NCBI GenBank assembly: GCA_021234155.1
Contig: JAJEKV010000283.1
Span: 62,001 to 126,000, forward strand
Source of the DNA: Isoetes taiwanensis
Taxonomy: Eukaryota > Streptophyta > Lycopodiopsida > Isoetales > Isoetaceae
DNA: 64,000 nt
Reading direction: 5' to 3'
In this document: piece by piece, positions 1 to 10,485 of the stretch
Position numbering within the stretch: position 1 is the stretch's first letter
Layout: every line of letters starts with the position of its first letter
Translations under genes and position numbers: made by a program
The notes under the pieces: model-generated
What the model was told of the DNA's origin: nothing
What the model saw: only the letters and a program-made list of their open reading frames with translations
Databases searched by the model: none

Positions 1-1377
1 CCAAATGCTTCTATTACCCAAACATATATCGAGCTCTTTATTTGCTCAAAGTCGGAAAAAGGTATATGCAGCTCTTTATTTGCTCAAAGTCAGAAAAAGA
101 TAGGCCCTTTCATGGCTATGTCGGCCATGGTTATTATGCCACAAAGTCCTTAAAAGGACAATAGGCAACAAATCATTTTTAAGCAAACCCAAACTTATTC
201 CTTAAGGCAAAGTGTGCCTTCTAATGTTTGCCATAATTTCAATTTGTTAAAAAGTCAACATAGATAGTACAATATTTTTTGAAAGCATCAAAATTCATTT
301 AATGTGCTATACATTTGAGTGTACGTCTAAAGATAGCTATCCAAGTTGCATATTTACATTTTTGTATGGTTTCAACGTACCATTAATTAGTGTTCTAACA
401 TTGAAGGTACACATCCCTTCCAATAAGCACTATAGTCATCTCCATGGAATTAATCCAACATTTACATGTCAAAAATTCACAAGCAAGATGCACATGAATT
501 TTTTGTATTAATTTTCCATATCGAATGTCATATTCACACATGGGATTCCTTTATTTGTCTATAACATCCCCTTGTCATGTGATGCCACACTGCTTTTGCA
601 AAAAGCCTGGTATATCTACCTTAGTTTGGATTTTCCAAATTATTTTCAGCTTACATCTAGTGAAACATGCAATGTGGCTCTGCCGACCAAGCAACACATC
701 TAGTATTATGGCAGTCATGGCTCTATAGACTCATGGCTCTATAGGCGCCCTCGGCTAAAATTGTAGTATGCACTAAGTCATTTTGCATTTCCAAAAGCCA
801 AATTGGCCCTAAACCTATTATGTACATAACTCATATATTAGATGCATATTTAAGCATTTGTCTGCCATATAGGCCATACGCCATTAAAAAATTAGAGAAG
901 AGTTTCTTCTTCTTCTTCTTCTTCTTACCTCATATTGCTTTTTATTACCTCATATCTTCTTCTTATATATGAACCTCATATATTTTTCACCATCAAAATC
1001 TCTATATATTTCACAATCTTAGGCCAAATTGCCTTAAACCACCATGCATCTTAGGCATATGCCCCCAAATTGCACCTTAGGCATAATAGTTCCATAATAT
1101 GTCAGAACAATCCCCCTAGAGGATGTGGCACTATAACCTATGTCACCGGCCAGTTTCTTAGTTTAAAGCCAAGTTTTACTTGTGAAGGCCACCATATTAT
1201 GGAGAGCCACTTAGATTTCTACTGATTCCATAATATGGATCTTCTAAGTCAAATTACAACATAGAGCAAGCATAGTATAAAATATTTTTGTAGTGTACAA
1301 AATCCAACTAGAATGATATAAATTCATGTTTCAATGATTTGAAGCTCCGAAGAGAATGAAAAACAAAAGAGAATATT
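1..1377. other. AT-rich unassigned sequence
   Basis: I see no convincing gene here. A stretch of about 37 bp containing GCTCTTTATTTGCTC is tandemly duplicated within roughly 31-105, and there is a short TTC run at about 905-926. Short open frames at 302-511 and 525-728 have no recognisable domains. Confidence 0.6.
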
Positions 1378-1388
1378 ATCTTCTTCTT

Positions 1389-1418
<30 letters not shown>
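1378..1418. repeat. (TTC)n microsatellite, about 13 units
   Basis: Uninterrupted TTC repeat. It marks the lower boundary of module B1. The second copy of the module has only two TTC units at the same place before the PLE-like element starts. Confidence 0.95.
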
Positions 1419-1419
<1 letters not shown>

Positions 1420-1501
1420 TTTACATTTACATCAAAACTTCACATTATTTTGTTAAAAACAAAAATAACATTCCATCTAAGATGTAAACAAACATAAAAT
1501 A

Positions 1502-1515
1502 TCCATCCTAGTTAT
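1502..1515. repeat. Target-site duplication, left copy of LINE insertion
   Basis: TCCATCCTAGTTAT occurs here and again at 1990-2003. The paralogous empty site has it only once, at 32226-32239. Confidence 0.9.
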
Positions 1516-1989
1516 TTTTTTTTTGTTGAGGAACGTGGGCCTTTATTACTCAAAAGAATACAAAGAGTACATGGGGGACTCAAAACCCAGTGGAGAAGAT
1601 ATCCACTAGAGCAACACTACCCACCACATACATAACATGGAAAAGCAGAGAATACAGATCACCATGAGCACAACTGTTTGCTATGAGTAGGTGTGAATCT
1701 GAAGATATTGTTCCCAAATGACACTTTTGATGTCATCCTTCAAGGAAGAACATTTGTAAGCCTTCACAATGCGACTACGGGCATCGCTAAGCACTTGTGT
1801 ATCTGAAAAGAGCTGACCCTTGAAGATGAGGAGATTTCGTCTCTTCCAGATGGACCAGATGATCCAAGCAGATGCTAAGTGGAAAGCCCTCTTTGCCAAC
1901 TTGTCCCAAGAACTAGGATAGACTGACAAAAGGACCTGCTGACTATTCAAGTCACAATGGAAAAGACTCAGGAGCCACTGCCAAGCTGG
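1516..1989 (-). mobile_element. 5'-truncated L1-type LINE insertion
   Basis: A 474-bp insertion beginning with a T run (the poly-A tail of a minus-strand element) and flanked by 14-bp direct repeats. The same sequence lacks it in module B copy 2, which gives the empty site. A short minus-strand frame encodes a fragment like the C-terminus of plant L1 ORF2. Severe 5' truncation, poly-A tail and variable-length target duplication are normal for L1 retrotransposition. Confidence 0.92.
1681..1950 (-). pseudogene. C-terminal fragment of L1 ORF2 (zf-RVT-adjacent region)
   Basis: An 89-codon open frame containing ASAWIIWSIWKRRNLLIF, which resembles the WxIWxxRN stretch following the reverse-transcriptase zinc-binding region of plant L1 ORF2 proteins. 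It is only the tail of a protein that is normally over 1000 residues. The RT and endonuclease are missing because of 5' truncation, so it is not functional. Confidence 0.75.
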
Positions 1990-3041
1990 TCCATCCTAGT
2001 TATTCACTAGGCCACAGCTTATATCCCATAATAATATATTATATTAGTTTGGAACCACAATCCCAAACATTTTATCTTCTCATATGAAGCTTCTTTTACA
2101 TGTTTAGAGTCTCAAAATCTGTTATTTTAGGTGATGAAGTGATGTTATGTAGACATTTAAAGATAACAGTATTAAAGTCCTTTATATTAAAAGTCAAATA
2201 TTCATCTTTTACATCTGTTACAGTATTCAGATTTTGATTTATAAGGAAATAAGGAGTGTATCAGTTCAAGATTCAACCCAGTAACATATAATAATCATGA
2301 TAGTCAATTATTGAACCTTTGTTATATCATAACATATATTCTGCTTAATCTTGTCATAATAGGAATGATCTCACCATGTCTTCACAGCATTAATCATATG
2401 AAATATTTGACCGCATTGATCTTTCAGTCTTCATCAATAGCTCCACCAATAGAGCAGCATATGGACCACAACAATAAATTGAAAGAACTCCAAGGAGAAG
2501 ATATCTAGGTTACCTGCATCCAACCAGTATACTAGTTAGCAATAAACTTGGTAACAGTATAAGGGATGACAGGTAAGCAGTTAGATATCTTGGCTCTTCG
2601 CCCTTCACCTCGAGATACCCAAAATATAATGGGTCCAGAATAATAGTGAAGTAAATAAGCACATGGTTTAGCAAAACATAAGGTACAAATATATGCTGGC
2701 AACAATCATCAGCCCTTTAATAATACGAATAAAAATTTCCATTCCATAACGGCTTAAATCCGCAAGCATAAATTCTTCTGAATAGATTCAATCCGAACCT
2801 AAGTAAATATACAACTACTTTATTAAGACCTTAAACCTGCATCTAATTTAGACAACTAGAAACAACAACCGACCAAAACTAAATCTATAGACATACTCTT
2901 ATACACATCCTGGTGTATTTTAACATCCACGACCCTTTTACCATTCTCTGTTTTCCATCTTTATACATATCTATTATTTTCTCGTAAAAAATACATTCTT
3001 TTGAGCAAGAAGCAGTAAGGTATCACACATAAACTGAAAGA

Positions 3042-3206
3042 TCAGACCTGGTGTGTATCGCTCCTATCGCCAAAACTCTGTTTTTGTGCTTTCTGAACTT
3101 GTTTCCCACCAAAGTTTGGCCTTGCATTTTTCTTGAATGGGAGATTTCCGGCCAGTAGTGCTTTACTCTTCTTGCCTGGATGTCTTTCATACTTTCCCTT
3201 TGGCAT
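3042..3206 (-). CDS. Small basic hypothetical protein/exon in module B
   Basis: A short minus-strand frame starting MPKGKYERH, about 54 codons and rich in Lys/Arg, present identically in module B copy 2 (33292-33456). I do not recognise the family. After ...DTHQ the sequence reads GTCTGA, which could be a splice donor, so this may be a first exon. Identity between copies shows recent duplication, not selection. Confidence 0.3.
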   Translation of the reverse strand: MPKGKYERHPGKKSKALLAGNLPFKKNARPNFGGKQVQKAQKQSFGDRSDTHQV

Positions 3207-3992
3207 GGTATTATCAATCCGGCAGTATAACAGCGCAAATAAGAAGAAATGTATCCCCATTTCGTAATAGAACATCGCTTAAATAATCCAACCACCAAGT
3301 CGCTCTTAAAAGCACATACCTGTGTATTAACTTAATGTGGCCATTAAATCTTTGGCGCCGAAATCGACCGCCATAGCTATTCTTTTAATTTTGCATTAGG
3401 TCAGAAGATTTTCAGACTATCTCTGGGCTTTAGCATGCGGCCCAGCCCAGCCGTCACTACTTAATGCAAATTAAATAGCGTAATTACAATTTTATCCTTC
3501 AAGAAATACAAGAAATATAAGAAATAATAAGCCATTAGGATTACTTACCAACCATTAGGCTTAATAATCCTTCATCGTCTATGTTACCATACACTACGAA
3601 CATAACGGTTAAAATTAACCATTACAAATGCACACATATAGCATCATATTACCAAAAAGCCCCATAGGTCATTTTCCAATAACTATACTAGTAACATGTT
3701 TAAATTGCCTAAAAAGGCCAACATAGTTATCCATACAGAAATCCTGAATAGAGCACATGATGGTAGCCTCCCAGGATCAGCTGCATAACATCTCTAAGCC
3801 ACAATCCAACTAAGTCCTTATAAAGAGCCCCTTCATATAATAGGACATTTCCCTAATCTCGTCATTCCTTAGGTTTCAAACCAAAACCATAAGTTATTAT
3901 AGCAATGTTTCACCTCATAGGGCAGCAACCACAATTTCTATCCTGTCCCTAAGGCTGCAATTAACCAAAATTCCCTTCAATCTTATTTTTTA

Positions 3993-4133
3993 TTCTTCTT
4001 CTTCTTCTTCTTCTTCTTCTTCTTCTTCTTCTTCTTCTTCTTCTTCTTCTTCTTCTTCTTCTTCTTCTTCTTCTTCTTCTTCTTCTTCTTCTTCTTCTTC
4101 TTCTTCTTCTTCTTCTTCTTCTTCTTCTTCTTC
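3993..4133. repeat. (TTC)n microsatellite, about 45 units
   Basis: Long pure TTC tract joining module B1 to module A1. The poly-Glu and poly-Lys frames on the minus strand are artefacts of the repeat. Confidence 0.97.
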
Positions 4134-6950
4134 GTACACGTTCTTACCCAGACTACAGTCACATTTAAGCACATAAGTACATTAAAAGAACCTCGTTCAA
4201 GGCAAGAGCATATTTCCAAATATCCACCACGGTTTTTACTTGGGCCACATCAAGCACTCTCCAAATCATAGCCCATATAATTTGCCATAACGTCTTACAT
4301 CTGTGCAATTGAGAAATCTCACATCTTGTCACATAATCTTACATCTATAAACTAATTCTTACATCTATAAACTTGAATAGCAAATTGTAAAACATAAAGT
4401 AATTTGAATTTTGAATTTTGAAAGTATAAAGTATAGAGCTTCATAATCTTGTCATGTAATCTTACATTTCTAAACTTATCTTACATCTTACTTTGTTTGT
4501 AGCATTCAACTTTGATAATACCAATCTGTGCATATACAAGGTAGAACCTCCACGTGTCTTAGCTCCAGGAGTTCCAATTTCAGATATTCCATCCTCTTTC
4601 AAGTTAACGACCACCTAGCAAGCAAAATAGAGACAATTGGAGGAGAGAACCCGTACCTGCAGCCAATCATGCAAACGTTAGCAGTAATCCCGGTAACGAT
4701 GCAAGGGCCAAAAGGTACATTGGGTCTCTCGGTTTATCGATCACCAATTGTATCCTTTTGCCCTGAGATGACATTAACAAGAAAGATAACTGGAATAATA
4801 TATTTAACATCACAAAATATTTCAGCATCCCATCGTACTAATTTCAAGCTATACCATTAGATGAGAACTAATTTCTTAGTCCCAGACCTAGCTGGTTAAC
4901 TTGATAATTAGTTTTATATCATTAAGTATAAGCATTTGAACTTGTAAGCATAATCCATCATAATCATAAATCATAAATTGGTTTTATAGCGTAAAGTACA
5001 AGATCTTAGTCTGTTTAATAACATAATTCCATATCCATTAAATTTCTTGACCATATTACAGTTTGATAATTTTATGTTCGTTAGTATACTTGCATGGTGG
5101 AGCATGCAAAACATTAATCAGAAGCTTGAAAACCATAAAGGCTTATGCTGGCCATTTTCAGCTATAAATTGGTGCTAACAAAGGTCATATAACTTAGCTT
5201 TCAAACTTTGAGACCGTATTAGAGCAAAGCAATAGACCATAAGGTAGAGCAATGCATATTGCACATGAATCCCTGTTCTCAATAAGCGTATTGCTTTTTA
5301 CATAAGCATAATAATGCGACCAGCTAGAACTCAGTACTTGCAATCTATAGTTCTATAGAATCATATAGATCCAACTGCAAGACAATGGATTCTTGCATTC
5401 AAGTCCATTTATAGCAACTCAACATGCTTTCTAAGTGATCAAAGAATCAGAAGCATGATCATATAATTTGTATCATGATTAAGAAAGCCTTATTCTCGTA
5501 TGTATTTATAGACCGTTATTATTCTGTTAACCTTACAAAGCGCAGAACTATTTTTAAAAGATAAAGCTTCTCAAGCTAACCTGAGATGATTCCGCTTCAT
5601 AGACATCATGTCAAATATGTTGCGCTCAAGCTTTAATGGTGAAGAACTCCACACTTTACTCATTTCGTAGAGGCTTCTAAAGTTGAAAGCATTTGCCAAA
5701 AATTTAATTTGTATAGGCTTCTAAACTTGAAAGCATATGCACCATCTTTACTTTGCAATTTAGAGCAAAAACATTTGTGCTAGTTACATGAAGCTCAAAG
5801 AGGCAAAACCCTCCAACAAAATCGAGAGAATAGATCAGCGATCCTTGTGATTTTTCTAGAAATATGTTTGTGAAAACAAATGCTTACTTGTGCACATGTA
5901 TTTGCCGGATCCGCCATCTAAGATCATTTTGCCTTGTGGATCGTTGTCCATGCTTTTTAAAGCCATCCGAGTTCACCAAGACCGGCTACACCGGGCAAAT
6001 CCAGGAACTCTACATGATGGTCTCAATCGGTATATGGTAAAGTCGCCCGGTTTGCTATTAGACATCTTTGAAATGTTGGTCCGGATCATTGCGGCCGGTT
6101 GTAGTCTTCACCATGCTTTGCAAAAGCAAAAATCACCATCAAGATTTGCGCCTAATCACAGGTGCTGCGATCCACAACGAGGTTTTAAAACTATGAAGGA
6201 CAAGAATCATAGGCATCTCTGATTTTATGGCAGCTACTATAGAAAGGGCAGCATCAAAAAATCGATCATGCTAAGCTCTTTGGGCGGCATTTTGGCGCCA
6301 CAGTTTCGTTGAGCAAAGCCCCACAAATATAACCTATTGTATATGCCTTACTATAGGCATTTCATATCCATGGCATTAAAGCCACAATCATTTTTTTTCC
6401 ACAATCGGCATCACTCTTTTATGGAAGCATCGGTAAGCATAAAAAAGATTTTATGGCTTTTCCCATTAACAAAACTTGGCTTTTTTGCACACAACTTTTC
6501 ATTTGGAAACATCTCTAGGAATGTAAAGTGATATGGGACTTTTGCCCATTAAAGAAACGTGGCATTATGCAAACCATCCATTAAAAATAAAGGAAGCCAT
6601 TTTTATGGGGTCCACGCCCTTGCTTTAATATGTGTTCAAATATAACCATTAATATTAGTACAAATTTCAGAGCATTAAAAAGACTTTTGTCCTTTTCTCA
6701 CTTGGTGCAAGTCACCCATTAAACATTTATTGGTATAAACCATCTTCTAACATATTCGACCTTTGAAAATCATAGCTTTCAACAATTAGAAGACTAAAGG
6801 AGCTTTCCACCATTAGTCCAATATTTTATTGTCAAACTTAACATGTAGCATACATTATATTTCTCAAGGTTTCAAATCACAAGTGCAAGCATTAAATATG
6901 TTTTCCATGTCCAATATTTCTCTTATAAGCATAAGATAGACAATTTTTAA
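4134..6950. repeat. Module A, copy 1
   Basis: About 2.8 kb repeated in the same orientation at 7465-10299 with only scattered substitutions and small indels. It is flanked by TTC tracts on both sides. Both copies lie on the minus-strand 3' side of a PLE-like 3' hairpin plus (GAA)n. I find no solid gene; short frames such as 5890-6222 are not conserved as frames in copy 2. Confidence 0.85.
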
Positions 6951-6983
6951 TTCTTCTTCTTCTTCTTCTTCTTCTTCTTCTTC
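6951..6983. repeat. (TTC)n microsatellite, about 11 units
   Basis: Tract joining module A1 to the 3' hairpin of the short PLE-like derivative. Read on the minus strand it is the (GAA)n tail following the hairpin. Confidence 0.95.
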
Positions 6984-6990
6984 TCCCACA

Positions 6991-7006
6991 ATCCCTCCCT
7001 CGGGAT
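6991..7006 (-). other. 3' terminal mini-hairpin (short derivative)
   Basis: ATCCC and GGGAT arms around the hexaloop TCCCTC. The same loop is present at 10398-10415 with a different stem (CTACCC/GGGTAG). Confidence 0.75.
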
Positions 7007-7065
7007 GTAGGACACCTCTTTTTATAAGGAAAGTAGGACCCCCCTTATAAAAAGAGGGGTCCTAC
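7007..7065 (-). other. 3' terminal long hairpin (short derivative)
   Basis: Arms 7007-7029 and 7043-7065 pair at 22 of 23 positions around a 13-nt loop. The loop again contains GTAGGACC, so an alternative pairing with the arm GGTCCTAC is possible. The equivalent hairpin after the RT gene has a different sequence but a similar fold. Confidence 0.8.
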
Positions 7066-7421
7066 TTCCTTACACCAGAAGAAAGTAGATTCATAGAATC
7101 TTTAATTCAGCAACCATATATTTCATCATCTGTATATTATTAGTATAAGGTACAGTGGACCAAATACCATATCCGCATTAGCAGATAATTCGAGAACCAG
7201 TACAGTGGACTAGTTCAAGACCTGAAATTATCAGGATTTTAAAATTGTGAAGTATAGGGGCACAATGGGCCCTAAGCACCAATGGACAGCATGATATAGT
7301 ATAATGAACTATATCATTTAATAGGCTATGGGCTATTTTCCATATCATATGGTAGCAGAACCTATTTTTTTGTCCAAAAGCAATAATAATCAAACTAACC
7401 TGGTTTGTAGAAGAGATGCGT

Positions 7422-7441
7422 TTGCCAGATAACTCCAGCAA
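7422..7441 (-). other. 5' terminal hairpin (short derivative)
   Basis: Arms TTGCCAGA and TCCAGCAA around TAAC. On the minus-strand RNA all eight positions pair, two of them as G-U. On the plus strand those two would be C-A mismatches, so the minus strand is the likely RNA. Confidence 0.65.
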
Positions 7442-7464
7442 GTGGAAGTCACAATTTCTTCTTC

Positions 7465-10299
7465 GTACACGTTCTTACCCAGACTACAGTCACATTTAAG
7501 CACATAAGTACATTAAAAGAACCTCGTTCAAGGCAAGAGCATATTTCCAAATATCCACCCTGGTTTTTTACGCCAGGCCACATCAAGCACTCTCCAAACC
7601 ATAGCCCATATAATTTGCCATAACGTCTTACATCTGTGCAATTGAGAAATCTCACATCTTGTCACATAATCTTACATCTATAAACTAATTCTTACATCTA
7701 TAAACTTGAATAGCAAATTGTAAAACATAAAGTAATTTGAATTTTGAATTTTGAAAGTATAAAGTATAGAGCTTTATAATCTTGTCATGTAATCTTACAT
7801 TTCTAAACTTATCTTACATCTTACTTTGTTTGTAGCATTCAACTTTGATAACATACCAATGCATTGCATATACAAGGTAGAACCTCCACGTGTCTTAGCT
7901 CCAGGAGTTCCAATTTCAGATATTCCATCCTCTTTCAAGTTAACGACCACCTAGCAAGCAAAATAGAGACAATTGGAGGAGAGAACCCGTGCAAACGTTA
8001 GCAGTAATCCCGGTAACGATGCAAGGGCCAAAAGGTACATTGGGTCTCTCAGTTTATCACTGATCACCAATTGTATCCTTTTGCCCTGAGATGACATTAA
8101 CAAGAAAGATAAGCGGAATAATATATTTAACATCACAAAATATTTCAAGCATCCCATCGCATTACTAATTTCAAGCTATACCATTAGATGAGAACTAATT
8201 TCTTAGTCCCAGACCTAGCTGGTTAACTTGATAATTAGTTTTATATCATTAAGTATAAGCATTTGAACTTGTAAGCATAATCCATCATAATCATAAATCA
8301 TAAATTGGTTTTATAGCGTAAAGTACAAGATCTTAGTCTGTTTAATAACATAATTCCATATCCATTAAATTTCTTGACCATATTACAGTTTGATAATTTT
8401 ATGTTCGTTAGTATACTTGCATGGTGGAGCATGCAAAACATTAATCAGAAGCTTGAAAACCATAAAGGCTTATGTGGCCATTTAAAACTATAAATTGGTG
8501 CTAACAAAGGTCATATAACTTAGCTTTCAAACTTTGAGACCGTATTAGAGCAAAGCAATAGACCATAAGGTAGAGCAATGCATATTGCACATGAATCCCA
8601 TTCTCAATAAGCGTATCAATTTTTTACATAAGCATAATAATGCGACCAGCTAGAACTCAGTACTTGCAATCTATAGTTCTATAGAATCATATAGATCCAA
8701 CTGCAAGACAATGGATTCTTGCATTCAAGTCCATTTATAGCAACTCAACATGCTTTCTAAGTGATCAAAGAATCAGAAGCATGATCATATAATTTGTATC
8801 ATGATTAAGAAAGCCTTATTCTCGTATGTATTTATAGACCGTTATTATTCTGTTAACCTTACAAAGATAAGGGATGAGAACTATTTTTACAGCATAAAGC
8901 TTCTCAAGCTAACCCGAGATGATTCCGCTTCATAGACATCATGTCAAATATGTTGCGCTCAAGCTTTAATGGTGAAGAACTCCACACTTTACTCATTTCG
9001 TAGAGGCTTCTAAAGTTGAAAGCATTTGCCAAAAATTTAATTTGTATAGGCTTCTAAACTTGAAAGCATATGCATAGATTTGCAATTTAGAGCAAAAACA
9101 TTTGTGCTAGTTACATGAAGCTCAAAGAGGCAAAACCCTCCAACAAAATCCGGAGAATAGATCAGCGATCCTTGTGATTTTTCTAGAAATATGTTTGTGA
9201 AAACAAATGCTTACTTGTGCACATGTATTTGCCAGATCCGCCATCTAAGATCATTTTGCCTTGTGGATACGTTGTCCATGCTTTTAAAGCCATCTGAGTT
9301 CACCAAGACTGGCTACACCAGGCAAATCCGGAACTCTACATGATGGTATCAATCGTGTATATGGTAGCGCGCCTTGTTTGCTATTAGACATCTTTGAAAT
9401 GTTGGTCCGGATCATTGCGGCCGGTTTGTAGTCTTCACCATGCTTTGCAAAAGCAAAAATCACCATCAAGATTCTGCATACTTAATCACTTTGCCTGCGA
9501 TCCACAACAGGTTTTAAAACTATGAAGGACAAGAATCATAGGCATCTCTGATTTTATGGCAGCTACTATAGAAAGGGCAGCATCAAAAAATCAATCATGC
9601 TAAGCTCTTTGGGCGGCATTTTGGCGCCACAGTTTCGTTGAGCAAAGCCCCACAAATATAACCTAGAATAATTATTCCTGTTTTTGCATATGCCTTACTA
9701 TAGGCATTTCATATCCATGGCATTAAAGCCACAATCGGCCCCTTTTTCCACAATCGGCATCACTCTTTTATGGAAGCATCGGTAAGCATAAAAAAAGATT
9801 TTATGGCTTTTCCCATTAACAAAACTTGGCTTTTTGCACACAACTTTTCATTTGGAAACATCTCTAGGAATGTAAAGTGATATGGGACTTTTGCCCATTA
9901 AAGAAACGTGGCATTATGCAAACCATCCATTAAAAATAAAGGAAGCCATTTTTATGGGGTCCACGCCCTTGCTTTAATATGTGTTCAAATATAACCATTA
10001 ATATTAGTACAAATTTCAGAGCATTAAAAAGACTTTTGTCCTTTTTTCACTTGGTGCAAGTCACCCATTAAACATTTATTGGTATAAACCATCTTCTAAC
10101 ATATTCGACCTTTGAAAATCATAGCTTTCAACAATTAGAAGACTAAAGGAGCTTTCCACCATTAGTCCAATATTTTATTGTCAAACTTAACATGTAGCAT
10201 ACATTATATTTCTCAAGGTTTCAAATCACAAGTGCAAGCATTAAATATGTTTTCCATGTCCAATATTTCTCTTATAAGCATAAGATAGACAATTTTTAA
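7465..10299. repeat. Module A, copy 2
   Basis: Second copy of the sequence at 4134-6950, directly repeated. At its low-coordinate end it runs through TTCTTCTTC into the 5' end of the short PLE-like derivative. At its high end it meets the (TTC)n that follows the RT gene's 3' hairpin. Confidence 0.85.
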
Positions 10300-10392
10300 T
10301 TCTTCTTCTTCTTCTTCTTCTTCTTCTTCTTCTTCTTCTTCTTCTTCTTCTTCTTCTTCTTCTTCTTCTTCTTCTTCTTCTTCTTCTTCTTC
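10300..10392. repeat. (TTC)n microsatellite, about 31 units
   Basis: Pure tract; on the minus strand it is the (GAA)n that terminates the PLE-like element after its 3' hairpins. Confidence 0.95.
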
Positions 10393-10397
10393 ACCCA

Positions 10398-10415
10398 CTA
10401 CCCTCCCTCGGGTAG
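10398..10415 (-). other. 3' terminal mini-hairpin of RT element
   Basis: CTACCC and GGGTAG arms around TCCCTC. It keeps the loop of the copy at 6991-7006 while the stem sequence differs in a pairing-preserving way. Confidence 0.75.
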
Positions 10416-10484
10416 TAGGCCCTTCTTAATTCTTGGAAAATAGGGAGTAGGACCTACCTTCCAAGAAAGAAGGGGTCCTACTAC
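10412..10484 (-). other. 3' terminal long hairpin, one base after the RT stop codon
   Basis: Outer arms GTAGTAGG and CCTACTAC, continued by CCTTCTT/AAGAAGG and CTTGG/CCAAG with small bulges, give roughly 20 pairs. The minus-strand TAG stop of the RT gene is 10486-10488, so the fold starts directly after translation ends. It overlaps the mini-hairpin by a few bases, so the two folds may alternate. Possible roles are RT recognition or RNA processing (inference). Confidence 0.75.
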
Positions 10485-10485
10485 C

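Larger units (their letters stand above)
1419..3992. repeat. Module B, copy 1
   Basis: This segment is repeated in the same orientation at 32140-34236, nearly identical apart from small indels and a LINE insertion present only here. It is bounded by TTC microsatellites on both sides. It is mostly non-coding and AT-rich, with one short conserved minus-strand frame near 3042-3206. What the module is, is unknown. It could be a long-terminal-repeat-like part of the PLE-like element or host sequence duplicated around it. Confidence 0.85.
6984..7457 (-). mobile_element. Short non-autonomous PLE-like derivative
   Basis: About 0.47 kb inserted in a TTC/GAA tract between modules A1 and A2. Its minus-strand 5' end (ATTGTGACTTCC, then a hairpin) matches the 5' end of the large element near 32136 (ATTGGGACTTCC, hairpin). 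Its 3' end carries the same two-hairpin structure as found just after the RT stop codon at 10486. The interior has no convincing protein and is unlike the large element, so it behaves like a non-autonomous partner that shares only the terminal signals. A heavily decayed deletion derivative is the alternative. Confidence 0.65.

Noticed and set aside
2701-2740. TCATCAG (CTGATGA on the minus strand) as a hammerhead ribozyme, which some PLEs carry
   Set aside because: No GAAA core or flanking stems follow at the right distance, and it lies in module B rather than at an element end.
3983-4219. Poly-Lys and poly-Glu open frames
   Set aside because: They are translations of the (TTC/GAA)n microsatellite; the same holds for 10213-10398 and 34213-34491.
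7178-7441. 87-codon frame inside the short PLE-like derivative
   Set aside because: No coding-like composition or domain, and it overlaps the 5' hairpin.
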